A stretch of DNA of 64,000 nucleotides from Paenibacillus sp. JNUCC32 (GTDB lineage: Bacteria; Bacillota; Bacilli; Paenibacillales; Paenibacillaceae), in contig NZ_CP062260.1 of NCBI RefSeq assembly GCF_014863545.1, positions 3,658,001 to 3,722,000 of the forward strand, read 5' to 3'. The position numbers were made by a program, and so were the translations under genes. Below, one piece after another: positions 7,612-16,732 of this stretch (position 1 is its first letter; every line of letters starts with the position of its first letter). Below the pieces are notes generated by a model. The model was not told where the DNA came from. It worked only from the letters and a program-made list of their open reading frames with translations, and searched no databases.

Positions 7612-9912
7612 TTATACGCTCCTTCTCTGTTCCTCACTCGTTGCGGACGTCTCCGATGCGGTCGAGGCTTCGCCGTTCGGCGCGGACAGTTTGGGACGCT
7701 TCACATCCTCCGGATATTCGATCCGGGAATGGAAAATCCCCATCACCGTCTCCTTTAACGTCTTGGCGATGATGTCCAGTTCCTTCATCGTTAAATCGCA
7801 ATCATTAAACTGATGGTCATCCAGACGCCCCTTGATAATCTTCTCGATCATCGATTCGACCTGTTCGACCGTTGGCTTACGCAATGATCGGACGGCCGCT
7901 TCCACGCTGTCGGCGATGCCGACAATCGCAGACTCCTTGGATTGGGCCTTCGGCCCCGGATAGCGGAAATCATCCTCCGTGAAATCCGGCTCGACGCCCT
8001 GCTCTTCCGCCTGGCGAACCGCCTTATGGTAGAAATAGTGTAAAAACGTGGTGCCATGATGCTGCTCCGCAATATCCCTTATCGGCTTGGGCAGCTTGTA
8101 CTCCTTGAGCATCTCCACGCCATCCCTTGCATGCGCTACGATAATGGATTTGCTCAGCTTCGGTTCTATGGAATCATGCGGATTCTCCATATTGTTCTGA
8201 TTCTCGATGAAATAGATCGGGCGCTTGGTTTTTCCGATATCGTGATAATAAGAACCGACGCGGCACAGCAGTCCGTTGGCGCCAATCGCTTCCGCAGCTG
8301 CCTCGGATAAGTTACCGACCATGACGCTGTGATGGTATGTGCCCGGCGTCTCTGTCAGCAGTTTGCGGAGCAGCGGATGGTTCGGATTCGACAATTCAAC
8401 CAGCTTCAACGCCGAGAGGATGCCGAAGGTGACTTCAAAGAACGGCATGAGCCCGATAACCAGGATCGCCGTTAACAGTCCGCCCGCGATGGCAAAGCCG
8501 ATCGAATACAGCGTTTCCGTCGTAGTCCACGTGTCGTTATTGAGCAGCAGCATAATGAACACGATCAAGGCGCCGAAGAGAGAAGCCATGATGCCGCCCT
8601 TCAGCATCGTCGACCGCTGGCTCGCGCGGTGGATCGAGAAGATCGCCACGCAGGAAGTCACGGCTGCGAATAATCCGAACTTGAAGTCGAACAGTTCCCC
8701 TTGAACGTTCAATATGACGCTTGCCATGATGCTGAAGATAATGACGCTGAAATAGGCAAGCGAGGTCTCCAGCAGCAGGGTAACCAGAATCGCGCCGATC
8801 GCGACAGGCGCCAAATACCCCACGTACATCTGGGAATCGCTCTGCAGAAATGCGGTCAAATGCATGGTGATCAGCGTAATGACGTACACCAGGACCAACA
8901 TCAGCAGCTGCGAGTTGTTGTATTTGAATTTGCCCGGCTCCGACTGCCGGATGAACATCAGTATGCCGAGGGACAGCAAAACGGACAGGAGCAAAACGCC
9001 AAGCTCCGGCCAATAGTTGATGTCGTCCTTCAGCAGCCCGTTCTTGCCGAGCAGCTCGTACAGCTCCGGCGTGATGAGCTGACCCTTTGCCACAAGGATG
9101 TCCCCTTGTTTGATAAAGACGGGCGGGGTATTCTCGCGAGCTTCAACCTTCGCATTCTTTGTGGCGACCTCGTCATAGAACTTGTTGGCCGTAATCGTTA
9201 AACTCGCCAGTTCCTGAACGACTTCCCTGGCGGTCCGATCATTCAACGAGCTGGTGTTCACTCGTTCCGCCACGCGGGTGCGGGCCGTGTCGGCATCCAC
9301 GATCTCGTTCAGCATCAGCCTGGAGACGATCTCGCGGGCTACGGGCTTCATCTGAATAATATCTTCCGAATTCAACCGCGGTATCTTAATGAACGTTTCC
9401 TCGGGAATCCGATAGGTTTGTTCTTCGATGACCCGCTGCATTTCCTGAAGCAGCTCTTTGGAGTAGGCTTCATTCGTGCTGTTGGCCGACACGAAATTTT
9501 GCACGAATTCTCTGGCCATCCGCGGAATTTCTTTGCGATAAATCTCCACCTTTTCGGCGGAGCTGATATCCACGTCCTGGTTCAAACGTTCAATACGGTC
9601 AAGGATCTGCGTAACCAGAACGTCGTTCCGCAGCGGGACGAGAGGGTAAATCGGCTGGACGTTCTCCGCCGCCGCCTCCTGTGCCTTCAGCGTCGCCTTG
9701 TTGTCCTCGATTTGAACGGGCGCCACGATATTCTTTTCGCTTTTCGTATTGACCTGGATGTCATAGCGTTCCGGCAAAAGCTTGGATGCTAGACTGATAT
9801 AAAAGAGCAAAGCAAGCAGCAGAAACAGAATATAGCGTGTTGCCACGCTATATTTCCATCCGCTGTTTTTACTCCATATGGACTTGTCCGTCGATGGTTC
9901 TTTGGAGGCCAT
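7612..9912 (-). CDS. pgpH: 7TM-HD cyclic-di-AMP phosphodiesterase
   Basis: A 766-residue membrane HD phosphodiesterase (PgpH/YqfF family), which hydrolyses c-di-AMP. Order: one N-terminal membrane span (about 25–43), a large extracytoplasmic 7TMR-HDED domain, seven membrane spans (about 305–500), then a cytoplasmic HD domain with YHDIGKTKRP and HH pairs in AEQHHGTTFLHYF. A variable Ala/Ser/Thr-rich tail follows. It lies between phoL and ybeY as in B. subtilis and Listeria. The start ATG has AAAGGGG upstream. Confidence 0.94.
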   Translation of the reverse strand: MASKEPSTDKSIWSKNSGWKYSVATRYILFLLLALLFYISLASKLLPERYDIQVNTKSEKNIVAPVQIEDNKATLKAQEAAAENVQPIYPLVPLRNDVLVTQILDRIERLNQDVDISSAEKVEIYRKEIPRMAREFVQNFVSANSTNEAYSKELLQEMQRVIEEQTYRIPEETFIKIPRLNSEDIIQMKPVAREIVSRLMLNEIVDADTARTRVAERVNTSSLNDRTAREVVQELASLTITANKFYDEVATKNAKVEARENTPPVFIKQGDILVAKGQLITPELYELLGKNGLLKDDINYWPELGVLLLSVLLSLGILMFIRQSEPGKFKYNNSQLLMLVLVYVITLITMHLTAFLQSDSQMYVGYLAPVAIGAILVTLLLETSLAYFSVIIFSIMASVILNVQGELFDFKFGLFAAVTSCVAIFSIHRASQRSTMLKGGIMASLFGALIVFIMLLLNNDTWTTTETLYSIGFAIAGGLLTAILVIGLMPFFEVTFGILSALKLVELSNPNHPLLRKLLTETPGTYHHSVMVGNLSEAAAEAIGANGLLCRVGSYYHDIGKTKRPIYFIENQNNMENPHDSIEPKLSKSIIVAHARDGVEMLKEYKLPKPIRDIAEQHHGTTFLHYFYHKAVRQAEEQGVEPDFTEDDFRYPGPKAQSKESAIVGIADSVEAAVRSLRKPTVEQVESMIEKIIKGRLDDHQFNDCDLTMKELDIIAKTLKETVMGIFHSRIEYPEDVKRPKLSAPNGEASTASETSATSEEQRRSV

Positions 9913-9926
9913 TGCGACAATCCCCT

Positions 9927-10898
9927 TTAATCTTGGTTTTCTGCTGCTTTATCATAAGCGACGATGATTTTTTGTACTAAGGAATGACGTACAACATCCT
10001 GTTCGGCGAAATAGACGAATCCGACTTCCTCAATTCCGCTTAATATCGTTTTAGCTTCGATAAGTCCTGATTTTTTCCCCCGCGGCAGGTCAATCTGAGT
10101 CACGTCCCCTGTAATGACCATCTTCGAACCGAATCCGAGCCGTGTCAGAAACATCTTCATCTGTTCCGGCGTGGTGTTCTGTGCTTCATCCAAAATAATA
10201 AACGAGTCGTCCAGCGTCCGTCCGCGCATGTACGCGAGCGGCGCGATTTCGATCAACCCGCGCTCCAGCGCCTTGGCCGTTTGATCCGGGCCCATGACGT
10301 CGTATAAGGCATCGTACAAAGGTCTCAGATAAGGGTCAACCTTCTCTTGCAGGTCTCCAGGCAGGAAGCCCAGGCTCTCTCCGGCCTCCACCGCGGGCCT
10401 TGTCAGAATGATTCTTTTGACGGATCCTTCCTTCAGCGCGGCTACGGCCAGAACGACGGCCAAATAGGTCTTCCCTGTTCCGGCAGGACCGATGCCGAAT
10501 ACGATGTCCCGCTTCTTGATGGTGGTCACATAGTGCTTCTGACCGATGGTTTTTACTCGAATAGGCTTACCTTTGAAAGTTGTCGTAATCTCGCCCTTGT
10601 ACAGATCCAGCAGCTGATCGGCTCTCAGATCCTTGGCAAGTTCTACAGCATAAAGAATATCACGCTCGGTCAAAATGTAGCCGTTGCGCACAAGCTGGAG
10701 CAGCACTTCAAACAGCTGCTGAAGACTCTCCACATTTCGATGTTGTCCCCGAATCGTGATGACGGCTTCCCGTGAATCGATCGTTGCAGGAATCTCTTTT
10801 TCGATTAATTTTAAAAATGTATCTTGTGGTCCGAATAAGGACAGACCTTCTGACGCGCTTTGAAGTAAAATTTGAATGCTGGTCGTTTGCTGTGACAA
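9927..10898 (-). CDS. phoL: PhoH family ATPase
   Basis: A 323-residue PhoH-like P-loop ATPase with an N-terminal KH-like segment, Walker A GPAGTGKTYLAV (about 137–148) and the Walker B-like FIILDEAQNTTPEQMK. PhoH proteins are RNA-associated ATPases often found beside ybeY and are thought to act in RNA processing. The start is a TTG at 10898 (MSQQTTSIQI), with GAGG and AAGGAG upstream inside the end of yqfD. It is in the yqfC–recO operon. Confidence 0.93.
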   Translation of the reverse strand: MSQQTTSIQILLQSASEGLSLFGPQDTFLKLIEKEIPATIDSREAVITIRGQHRNVESLQQLFEVLLQLVRNGYILTERDILYAVELAKDLRADQLLDLYKGEITTTFKGKPIRVKTIGQKHYVTTIKKRDIVFGIGPAGTGKTYLAVVLAVAALKEGSVKRIILTRPAVEAGESLGFLPGDLQEKVDPYLRPLYDALYDVMGPDQTAKALERGLIEIAPLAYMRGRTLDDSFIILDEAQNTTPEQMKMFLTRLGFGSKMVITGDVTQIDLPRGKKSGLIEAKTILSGIEEVGFVYFAEQDVVRHSLVQKIIVAYDKAAENQD

Positions 10899-10904
10899 AT
10901 AGCC

Positions 10905-12098
10905 TCATTCTCCTTGATCGTATACTATGGGAAGTTCTTTCGCGATGGTCTCTTCCACCTCAAAAAGCACTTTCATATAAACTTTACCATTCTCTTTCTT
11001 ATCATGCAAAATTTTTTGGCTTACGAATCTTGAATCGGTCCCATATTTCGCCAAAATATCGCGGCGTGCCCCCTCGATTCCCTCTTTTTTGGCTTCATCC
11101 TCGGTAATGGTCCGCTGGACCTCGGTGACCTCCATGATTTTTTCCGTCATCCAGCCGAGCGGCAGCACGCGCGTCCTCCAAGTCAGCGGATCATAGAAGG
11201 TCAGGGTCTCCTGCTGCGAATACGGGATTTCCCCGTAGCCCCACAACTGAACGGCACGATCCCCGAACACGATATAGGAGCGCTTCTTTCCTTCGCCCGT
11301 ATAGACCTTATGCGTTTTTACCAACGGAATTTCGATATCGTATTCATGCCATACCAGGCCTCTCACTTCCCCCTTGGCTACGACTCTTTCCGAGTTCTCC
11401 TCATCCCCAAGAACCCCGGAGATCAGAATGTCGCCCTTCTTCACCCGGCTGTTGATCCCTACTTTAGGAACCCCCTTCTCTGCGTACATGTGAGTAATTA
11501 CCGCGTCCTGGGTACTGATCAGATGCCTTGGGCTCTGGAGAGGCGGTTTCTCCGGCACGGCTGCCTCGACGATCTGAATGCGTATGCGCGTCCCGTTGCG
11601 TTCCACCCCTACCCAAGAGGTTCCCGGAAGACGGACGGTCAAATTCCCGGACAGCTTGTCCATCGATTGCAGCTTAAATATCCATTGAAACGGATAAATG
11701 CCCTCCTGTTTGGCCGCATCCAGCACATCTTCCGACGCAATCGTTTCATTCCCCTCGACCTCCACGTTCCATACCATGGACGAAAGCGTCAGCAGGATCA
11801 TAAAAAACGCAACGACGCCGATAACAAACGCTTTGCGTTTCAACAAACGTCGTGCTTGAAAAGGATAACCAAAACGCTCCTTGATGCGCGTACGGCAGCC
11901 TGTCCGTTTTAACAGCGGACGGAGCCCTTTGAAATCTTTCAGCAGCAGCTTAAACTCTGCTGAATGCGCCCCTGTCGGTGTTACATCCCAAACCGGGGTC
12001 CCGGCCTCCGCCAATGAATTGATGAATGCTTCCACATGCTCACCGCGAACGGCGAGCTTCAAATATCCTCGAAGATGGATCATCGTCGGAATCTTCAC
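10905..12098 (-). CDS. yqfD: Sporulation protein YqfD
   Basis: A 397-residue YqfD-type stage IV sporulation membrane protein, expressed in the mother cell in Bacillus. A basic N-terminal cytoplasmic part is followed by one membrane span (about 90–109) and a long extracellular region with typical VRLPGTSWVGVERNGTR. Its GTG start overlaps the yqfC stop as GTGA, so the pair is coupled. An internal ATG (12083) is a possible alternative start. The function in Bacillus is linked to spore cortex or engulfment-stage processes but is poorly defined. Confidence 0.88.
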   Translation of the reverse strand: MKIPTMIHLRGYLKLAVRGEHVEAFINSLAEAGTPVWDVTPTGAHSAEFKLLLKDFKGLRPLLKRTGCRTRIKERFGYPFQARRLLKRKAFVIGVVAFFMILLTLSSMVWNVEVEGNETIASEDVLDAAKQEGIYPFQWIFKLQSMDKLSGNLTVRLPGTSWVGVERNGTRIRIQIVEAAVPEKPPLQSPRHLISTQDAVITHMYAEKGVPKVGINSRVKKGDILISGVLGDEENSERVVAKGEVRGLVWHEYDIEIPLVKTHKVYTGEGKKRSYIVFGDRAVQLWGYGEIPYSQQETLTFYDPLTWRTRVLPLGWMTEKIMEVTEVQRTITEDEAKKEGIEGARRDILAKYGTDSRFVSQKILHDKKENGKVYMKVLFEVEETIAKELPIVYDQGE

Positions 12099-12388
12099 GG
12101 TTTCTCCCCCAATCCTATGTATTGAATATTATGAATGGTGCCAATGATGGTCACTTCATGGCTTTGAATGGCCTGAATCGCAAGCCCGGTCCCGGAAATC
12201 TCCAAAGAACCCTGCGTTAATGACAACACAAGTCGTTCCTCGGAAAAATGCCGGACTCCGCGATGGTTTTCGATATGCAGCTCTTTATTGCCAATCAGGG
12301 TCAACCGCGGTAAATCAAATAACAGGTCCTGTGGCAAATCAAGCATTTCTTGGGTCCATTTCTGCAGCTTGCGGCTGATGCGGGACAT
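12095..12388 (-). CDS. yqfC: Sporulation protein YqfC
   Basis: A 97-residue YqfC/YabP family protein (beta-rich, small) known as a sporulation gene of the mother-cell program. The segment NKELHIENHRGVRHFSEERLVL is typical (about 34–55). It is the first gene of the yqfC–recO cluster, behind a possible sigma-E-type promoter at 12419–12447 and the terminator at 12456–12495. GGGGGAAAG precedes the ATG. Confidence 0.9.
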   Translation of the reverse strand: MSRISRKLQKWTQEMLDLPQDLLFDLPRLTLIGNKELHIENHRGVRHFSEERLVLSLTQGSLEISGTGLAIQAIQSHEVTIIGTIHNIQYIGLGEKP

Positions 12389-12418
12389 ATGGAGACTTTC
12401 CCCCTTCCTGTACTGTAC

Positions 12419-12447
12419 ACCTTATGCCCCAGGTAGCCGTTTTATGA
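12419..12447 (-). promoter_or_regulatory. Candidate sigma-E-type promoter of yqfC
   Basis: Minus strand TCATAAA (12441–12447), a 14-base spacer and CATAAGGT (12419–12426). This resembles the Bacillus sigma-E consensus (kmATAtT, 14, CATACAAT), with 6 of 7 and 5 of 8 matches. yqfC and yqfD are sigma-E genes in B. subtilis, which supports it. The match is imperfect. Confidence 0.4.
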
Positions 12448-12455
12448 GATGAAAA

Positions 12456-12495
12456 GTAAAAAGACCGCCCCGTCAAAAATCTGACGAGGCGGTCT
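12456..12495 (-). terminator. Terminator after the NfeD–FloA operon
   Basis: Minus strand: a 14-base stem (12482–12495 with 12462–12475, one mismatch) closes a short AT loop and is followed by TTTTT. It separates the 192-residue gene from yqfC. Confidence 0.85.
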
Positions 12496-12589
12496 CCCGC
12501 TTCTATGAATCTAAGAATCTATGAATCGCAGCTAATTTCTTAAAACTTACCCTAACCTATGGCTCTGAACACCTCAGACGCCCCGCCGT

Positions 12590-13168
12590 TTACCGGCGAG
12601 GATTCATGGAGCGTTTGGCGCGCGGGGGACCCAATATCTCAGCCCACACAATGCCGTTTCGAGCCTGTTCAGCAAGAACCGATCGGCCATTCTTGCCCTG
12701 TTCCTGATCCTCGTCGTGGATTTCGACAACGGTTTCCGGTATATCGAGTGTCATCCGATTCAGATGGGAGTGGATCCGGTCCAGATCCCTCTGCATCATC
12801 TCGATTCGATGATCCATACTGTCGTGGCTCGAACTCATTTCAAGCCTTCGTTTCATTCGGTCAATCTCTTGATGCTCAAGAGAATATCCGTTTCCGGTAT
12901 CCGCTTCTTCCTCATCGATCCTGTCGATCCGGGGGCTTTCCTGAACAGGTGCCGGACGGGAGACTTGCGGAGCGGTCTGTACCCGTCTTGCTTCAGGCCG
13001 CTGTGGCCGCTGCTGCCCCGGTCTTGCAGGACGGTCCCCTTCGCCGCCGAAGGATGGCATACGGGGGTTTTTCCCGTCCTCAGCGTTCTTGCCGCGCTTT
13101 CCGAGGGCGGAGATGATGAAGAAGCCTATAACAGCTACAATGTAAAAATTTTCGATTAACCAGCTCAC
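12590..13168 (-). CDS. Membrane-anchored hypothetical protein of the flotillin operon
   Basis: Not a family I recognise. The 192-residue protein has one N-terminal membrane span (about 5–21), then a basic Pro/Gln/Arg-rich linker (about 25–80), then a charged, probably helical and coiled-coil stretch (about 95–137, rich in Met, Arg, Asp and His at heptad-like spacing), and a basic tail. It is the third and last gene of the nfeD–floA operon, 21 bases after floA, in the position of B. subtilis yqfB, and is followed by a strong terminator. The context suggests an accessory to FloA membrane microdomains, but nothing in the sequence proves it. Confidence 0.75.
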   Translation of the reverse strand: MSWLIENFYIVAVIGFFIISALGKRGKNAEDGKNPRMPSFGGEGDRPARPGQQRPQRPEARRVQTAPQVSRPAPVQESPRIDRIDEEEADTGNGYSLEHQEIDRMKRRLEMSSSHDSMDHRIEMMQRDLDRIHSHLNRMTLDIPETVVEIHDEDQEQGKNGRSVLAEQARNGIVWAEILGPPRAKRSMNPRR

Positions 13169-13189
13169 TATAGGCTCACCTCATCGTGG

Positions 13190-14197
13190 TTACTTGGTTT
13201 TGTTGTCTCCGGAGTTGTCATTGTTCTCACCCATCTTACCGAAGGAACCTCTCATTTGCGTATCGGCCTCGATATTCTTCAGGTTCATATAATCCATCAC
13301 GCCCAGCTGGCCGCTGCGAAGCGCTTCGGCCATCGCCAGCGGAACTTGGGATTCCGATTCCACCACGCGCGCTCTCATTTCCACGACGCGGGCCTTCATC
13401 TCCTGCTCTTGCGCTACCGCCATGGCACGGCGCTCTTCCGCCTTCGCTTGGGCAATGCGCTTGTCGGCTTCCGCCTGTTCGGTCTGCAGGTAAGCACCGA
13501 TGTTTTTGCCTACGTCGACGTCCGCGATATCGATGGACAGGATTTCAAACGCAGTCCCAGCATCCAAACCTTTGGAAAGCACGGTTCTTGAGATCGAATC
13601 CGGATTCTCCAGCACGTCTTTATGGGAATTACTTGAACCGACCGTGGTTACGATACCTTCGCCGACACGGGCGATGATCGTTTCTTCCCCTGCGCCCCCG
13701 ACCAAACGGTCGATGTTGGCGCGCACGGTCACGCGGGCTTTAACCTTCACTTCAATACCGTCTCTCGCCACGGCTGCCACGACCGGCGTCTCGATCACGC
13801 GCGGGTTAACGCTCATTTGAACCGCCTGCAGAACATCGCGCCCGGCAAGATCAATCGCCGCAGCTCTTTCAAACTCAAGCGGTATGTTCGCGCGCTGGGC
13901 TGCAATCAAGGCGTTGACCACCCGGTCTACGTTACCTCCGGCGAGATAGTGACTCTCCAGCTGGTTGATATTAAGACCAAGTCCTGCCTTTGTAGCCTTG
14001 ATGAGCGGATTCACGATCCGGCTTGGCGTTACGCGCCGCAGGCGCATGGCCACCAATGTAATAATCCCGATGCGCACGCCGGAAGCGAGCGCCGAGATCC
14101 AGAGCATTAACGGGAAGAAACTGAAAAACACGCTAAGCAGGATAATCGCGACAACCCCGATTAGAAGAATCGGTACCAAAGAACCATCCAATTCCAT
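13190..14197 (-). CDS. floA: Flotillin-like protein FloA
   Basis: A 335-residue FloA/YqfA scaffold protein of functional membrane microdomains. One hydrophobic hairpin at the N-terminus (about 8–50) is followed by an SPFH-like domain and Ala/Glu-rich coiled-coil repeats ([20 protein letters not shown], about 235–255). Length matches B. subtilis FloA (331). GGAGGG lies before the ATG. It is downstream of nfeD, whose product is a FloA partner in Bacillus, and shares its sigma-W-type promoter. Confidence 0.95.
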   Translation of the reverse strand: MELDGSLVPILLIGVVAIILLSVFFSFFPLMLWISALASGVRIGIITLVAMRLRRVTPSRIVNPLIKATKAGLGLNINQLESHYLAGGNVDRVVNALIAAQRANIPLEFERAAAIDLAGRDVLQAVQMSVNPRVIETPVVAAVARDGIEVKVKARVTVRANIDRLVGGAGEETIIARVGEGIVTTVGSSNSHKDVLENPDSISRTVLSKGLDAGTAFEILSIDIADVDVGKNIGAYLQTEQAEADKRIAQAKAEERRAMAVAQEQEMKARVVEMRARVVESESQVPLAMAEALRSGQLGVMDYMNLKNIEADTQMRGSFGKMGENNDNSGDNKTK

Positions 14198-14290
14198 ATT
14201 CGTTTACCCTCCAATATTGAATATTTGCCTTCATCACGCAGAACGTTTAAACACGGGCTCTTTTAATACTACACAATTCCGCGCAGAGGT

Positions 14291-15652
14291 TCACCCTTTT
14301 TCTTCCTCTACCACAATTCGGGTACCGTCCGTCTTGATGACGCGGACCGGTCGGCCGGAATCGATGAATCCGCCGAGGGTAACCACATCAAGGCGCCGTC
14401 CCTCAAGTTCCATCGTTCCAGCCGGCCGAAGCGGCGTAATCGAAGTTCCGACCAGGCCGATCAGTACATCCCGGTCTTCATTCGGAATATACCCTTGTTC
14501 CTTCGATAAGCTGTCGCTGAGTATGAACTTTCGCCATACTCCCCGTTCCTTGAATACGAGGGCAACCACAATGATGGCCACCAGGGCCGATGCCGCTGCA
14601 ACCCCAAGGGACAGAGCAACATGAGAGGTGCTATAGGCCGCCATGACGACGCCGGCAATCAAGCTGGCTGAGCCTATGATGCCCAGTATCCCGAAGCTTG
14701 GCACAAACAGCTCCATCGCCAGCATCACGATACCGATCACAAACAGCAGCCAGGTCTCCCAACCGGCAAATCCGGCCACCTGGTTGCCGAAGAAATAGAG
14801 CACGAATGCAACCACGCCAAGAATCCCCGGCACGCCGAAGCCTGGAACAATGACTTCGATAATCACGCCGGCGATACCGATGAACAACAGCAGCGTCATG
14901 ACCCCGGGATGCGTAAGAAATGTAGCCAGCTTCTCCGAGAACGTCGGCTCCATCCGGAATACGTCCTGCGTGGAGTAGTCCATCCATGTGATGACCTCTT
15001 CGGTGCTGTTCGCAATCGTGTCCGCATAGCCTGTCTTCAGCGCTTCATCATGCGTCAAGGATATAATCTCTCCGGGCTGCTTCGTCAAACCGATTTCAGG
15101 CATATCGACCTTCAGATTGATATCTGCCATGCCCATCGCGATTTCTTTGTTTCGACCACCCGCCTCGGCAGCTCCTGCCATCTTGCTCTTCCACCAGGAA
15201 ACCAGCTTGGCATCTTCGATCCGATTGCCTCTGGCATCCACCATATAAGCCGCGCCGATCATGCTGCCCTCGGACATGGCAATCTTGTCTGCATTGAGTG
15301 CGATGTAACTGCCGGCCGATGCCGCATCGCCCGTAATGTAAGCCACGATCGGAATCTCGCTGCCCTTCATCAAGGTAGCAATTTCACCCGCTTGGTCGAC
15401 AAGACCGCCCGGCGTATCGATTTCCAGGACGATCAGTCCTGCCGCCATCTCTTTGGCTTCCTTAAATCCGCGTTCCATAAAGCTGGTTAAGCCGCGTTCG
15501 ATCGGCTGCTTCACCGGAATGACGTACACCGACCCGATGTTAGCCGCCATCGCCGATTTCAAAGGTGCTGCATACATTCCGATCGATATCAGCATCATCA
15601 CGACCGCTGCCGTTAATGTCAGGAATCTGCGCATCCACAACTTTCTACTCAT
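14291..15652 (-). CDS. yqeZ: NfeD-type membrane serine protease (YqeZ)
   Basis: A 453-residue long-form NfeD protein: signal/membrane segment (about 8–32), ClpP-class serine protease domain with TPGGLVDQAG and GDAASAGSYIALNADKI (catalytic Ser in SAGSY), four or five membrane spans (about 235–375) and a C-terminal OB-fold NfeD domain. The frame opens at 15697, but AGGAGGGG sits 6 bases before ATG 15652, which also starts the signal-like MSRKLWMRRFL. It heads the operon with floA and the 192-residue gene, behind the ECF promoter at 15771–15796; B. subtilis yqeZ is a sigma-W envelope-stress gene. Confidence 0.93.
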   Translation of the reverse strand: MSRKLWMRRFLTLTAAVVMMLISIGMYAAPLKSAMAANIGSVYVIPVKQPIERGLTSFMERGFKEAKEMAAGLIVLEIDTPGGLVDQAGEIATLMKGSEIPIVAYITGDAASAGSYIALNADKIAMSEGSMIGAAYMVDARGNRIEDAKLVSWWKSKMAGAAEAGGRNKEIAMGMADINLKVDMPEIGLTKQPGEIISLTHDEALKTGYADTIANSTEEVITWMDYSTQDVFRMEPTFSEKLATFLTHPGVMTLLLFIGIAGVIIEVIVPGFGVPGILGVVAFVLYFFGNQVAGFAGWETWLLFVIGIVMLAMELFVPSFGILGIIGSASLIAGVVMAAYSTSHVALSLGVAAASALVAIIVVALVFKERGVWRKFILSDSLSKEQGYIPNEDRDVLIGLVGTSITPLRPAGTMELEGRRLDVVTLGGFIDSGRPVRVIKTDGTRIVVEEEKG

Positions 15653-15770
15653 CTTTTCCCCTCCTTTTCGACTTAATTCGGCCACCTCTACCTTCATTTC
15701 GACAAAACAGGTTCAGCGGCCTGCCTCTTGCATAAGCATATGTATCTACTTGCACCCATATGGTAGTTAT

Positions 15771-15796
15771 TACGAATCAGAAACGATTTCGTTTCA
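15771..15796 (-). promoter_or_regulatory. Sigma-W-type ECF promoter of nfeD–floA
   Basis: Minus strand TGAAAC (15791–15796), exactly 16 bases, then CGTA (15771–15774): a perfect match to the Bacillus sigma-W consensus. Transcription would begin about 110 bases before the yqeZ start. The orthologous operon in B. subtilis is a known sigma-W target. Confidence 0.8.
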
Positions 15797-15871
15797 AAAA
15801 GTATGCCCATCCATGGAAAAAACCATCGATCAAGGCGCTCGGCTTCTCCAAGCCCTGCTCCTTCACGACAA

Positions 15872-15906
15872 AGAAAAAACACCCCTTGAGAAAACAAGGG
15901 GTGTTT
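15872..15906 (-). terminator. Terminator of rpsU–yqeY
   Basis: Minus strand: 12-base stem (15895–15906 with 15877–15888) with a six-base loop, then a T-run. It lies 12 bases beyond the yqeY stop. Confidence 0.9.
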
Positions 15907-15917
15907 CACTTATGTTG

Positions 15918-16358
15918 TTACAGAAATTGTTGAACAACTTGATTGACAAGCTTTCCGTCTGCACGCCCTTTAACTTTCGGCATGAGAGCGCTCATTACTT
16001 TACCCATCTCGGCTTTTGAAGAAGCACCGGTTTCCTGGATGGTCTGCTGTACAATGACTTTAATTTCTTCTTCAGTAAGCTGTTCCGGGAGGTAGGCGCT
16101 AAGGAGCTCAATTTCTGCTTTTGCATCGGCGGCAAGATCGTCGCGTCCCGCTTTTTCAAATTCTTGGAGGGCATCTTTGCGCTGTTTGATTTCACGACTA
16201 AAAATATCAAGCACTTCGTTGTCATCCAAACTTCGTTTCAAATCTATTTCAAGATTTTTTATCGTCGAACGAACCATTCGAATCGTTGAGAGTTTGAACT
16301 TGTCCTTACTCTTCATCGCTTGCTTCATATCTTCGTTCAATCGTTCGCTAAGATTCAT
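15918..16358 (-). CDS. yqeY: GatB/YqeY domain protein
   Basis: A 146-residue YqeY protein, related to the tRNA-binding tail domain of the GatB amidotransferase subunit. It starts MNLSERLNEDMKQAMK and has the typical LSAYLPEQLTEEEI and MGKVMSALMPKVKGRADGKLVNQ stretches. Its exact function is unknown. It follows rpsU closely; AGGAGG overlaps the rpsU stop and sits about 12 bases from the ATG. The pair is conserved across Firmicutes. Confidence 0.95.
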   Translation of the reverse strand: MNLSERLNEDMKQAMKSKDKFKLSTIRMVRSTIKNLEIDLKRSLDDNEVLDIFSREIKQRKDALQEFEKAGRDDLAADAKAEIELLSAYLPEQLTEEEIKVIVQQTIQETGASSKAEMGKVMSALMPKVKGRADGKLVNQVVQQFL

Positions 16359-16374
16359 GCTAGTTCAGATCCTC

Positions 16375-16548
16375 CTAAAACTTTCTCTTACGAGCAGCCT
16401 CGGACTTTTTCTTGCGCTTTACGCTTGGCTTTTCATAATGCTTGCGTTTCTTCACTTCAGCCAATACGCCATCTTTAGCAATGGAACGCTTGAAGCGACG
16501 AAGTGCAGCATCAATTGTCTCGTTTTTGCGAACTTTAGTTTCAGACAC
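16375..16548 (-). CDS. rpsU: 30S ribosomal protein S21
   Basis: Ribosomal protein S21 (57 residues), a small basic protein of the 30S platform. The start is GTG at 16548 (reads [18 protein letters not shown]), with GGAGGGA upstream; the open frame runs on to 16602 but the extra residues are not part of S21. It is transcribed with yqeY from the near-perfect promoter at 16608–16637. Confidence 0.97.
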   Translation of the reverse strand: MSETKVRKNETIDAALRRFKRSIAKDGVLAEVKKRKHYEKPSVKRKKKSEAARKRKF

Positions 16549-16607
16549 CAGTTTTCCCTCCCTCCGACCAGACCGTCCAAGAGCATTAACACGGTTCATC
16601 AAACTTC

Positions 16608-16637
16608 ATTATAGGGCAAACCGAAATAGGGTGTCAA
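16608..16637 (-). promoter_or_regulatory. Sigma-A promoter of rpsU
   Basis: Minus strand TTGACA (16632–16637), 18-base spacer, TATAAT (16608–16613). Both hexamers are perfect consensus, as expected for a strong ribosomal-protein promoter. Confidence 0.9.
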
Positions 16638-16732
16638 CCTTGGGCGTTTAATTTACGATAGTCCGTGCAATGGAAACACCCCCGCGGCGGCCATGCGCTG
16701 CGAGGCTGATATATTTCTTCCTATGCAAGAAA

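Noticed and set aside
15694..15909. A 71-codon minus frame between yqeY and yqeZ
   Set aside because: It runs through the rpsU–yqeY terminator and the sigma-W-type promoter and lacks a ribosome site.
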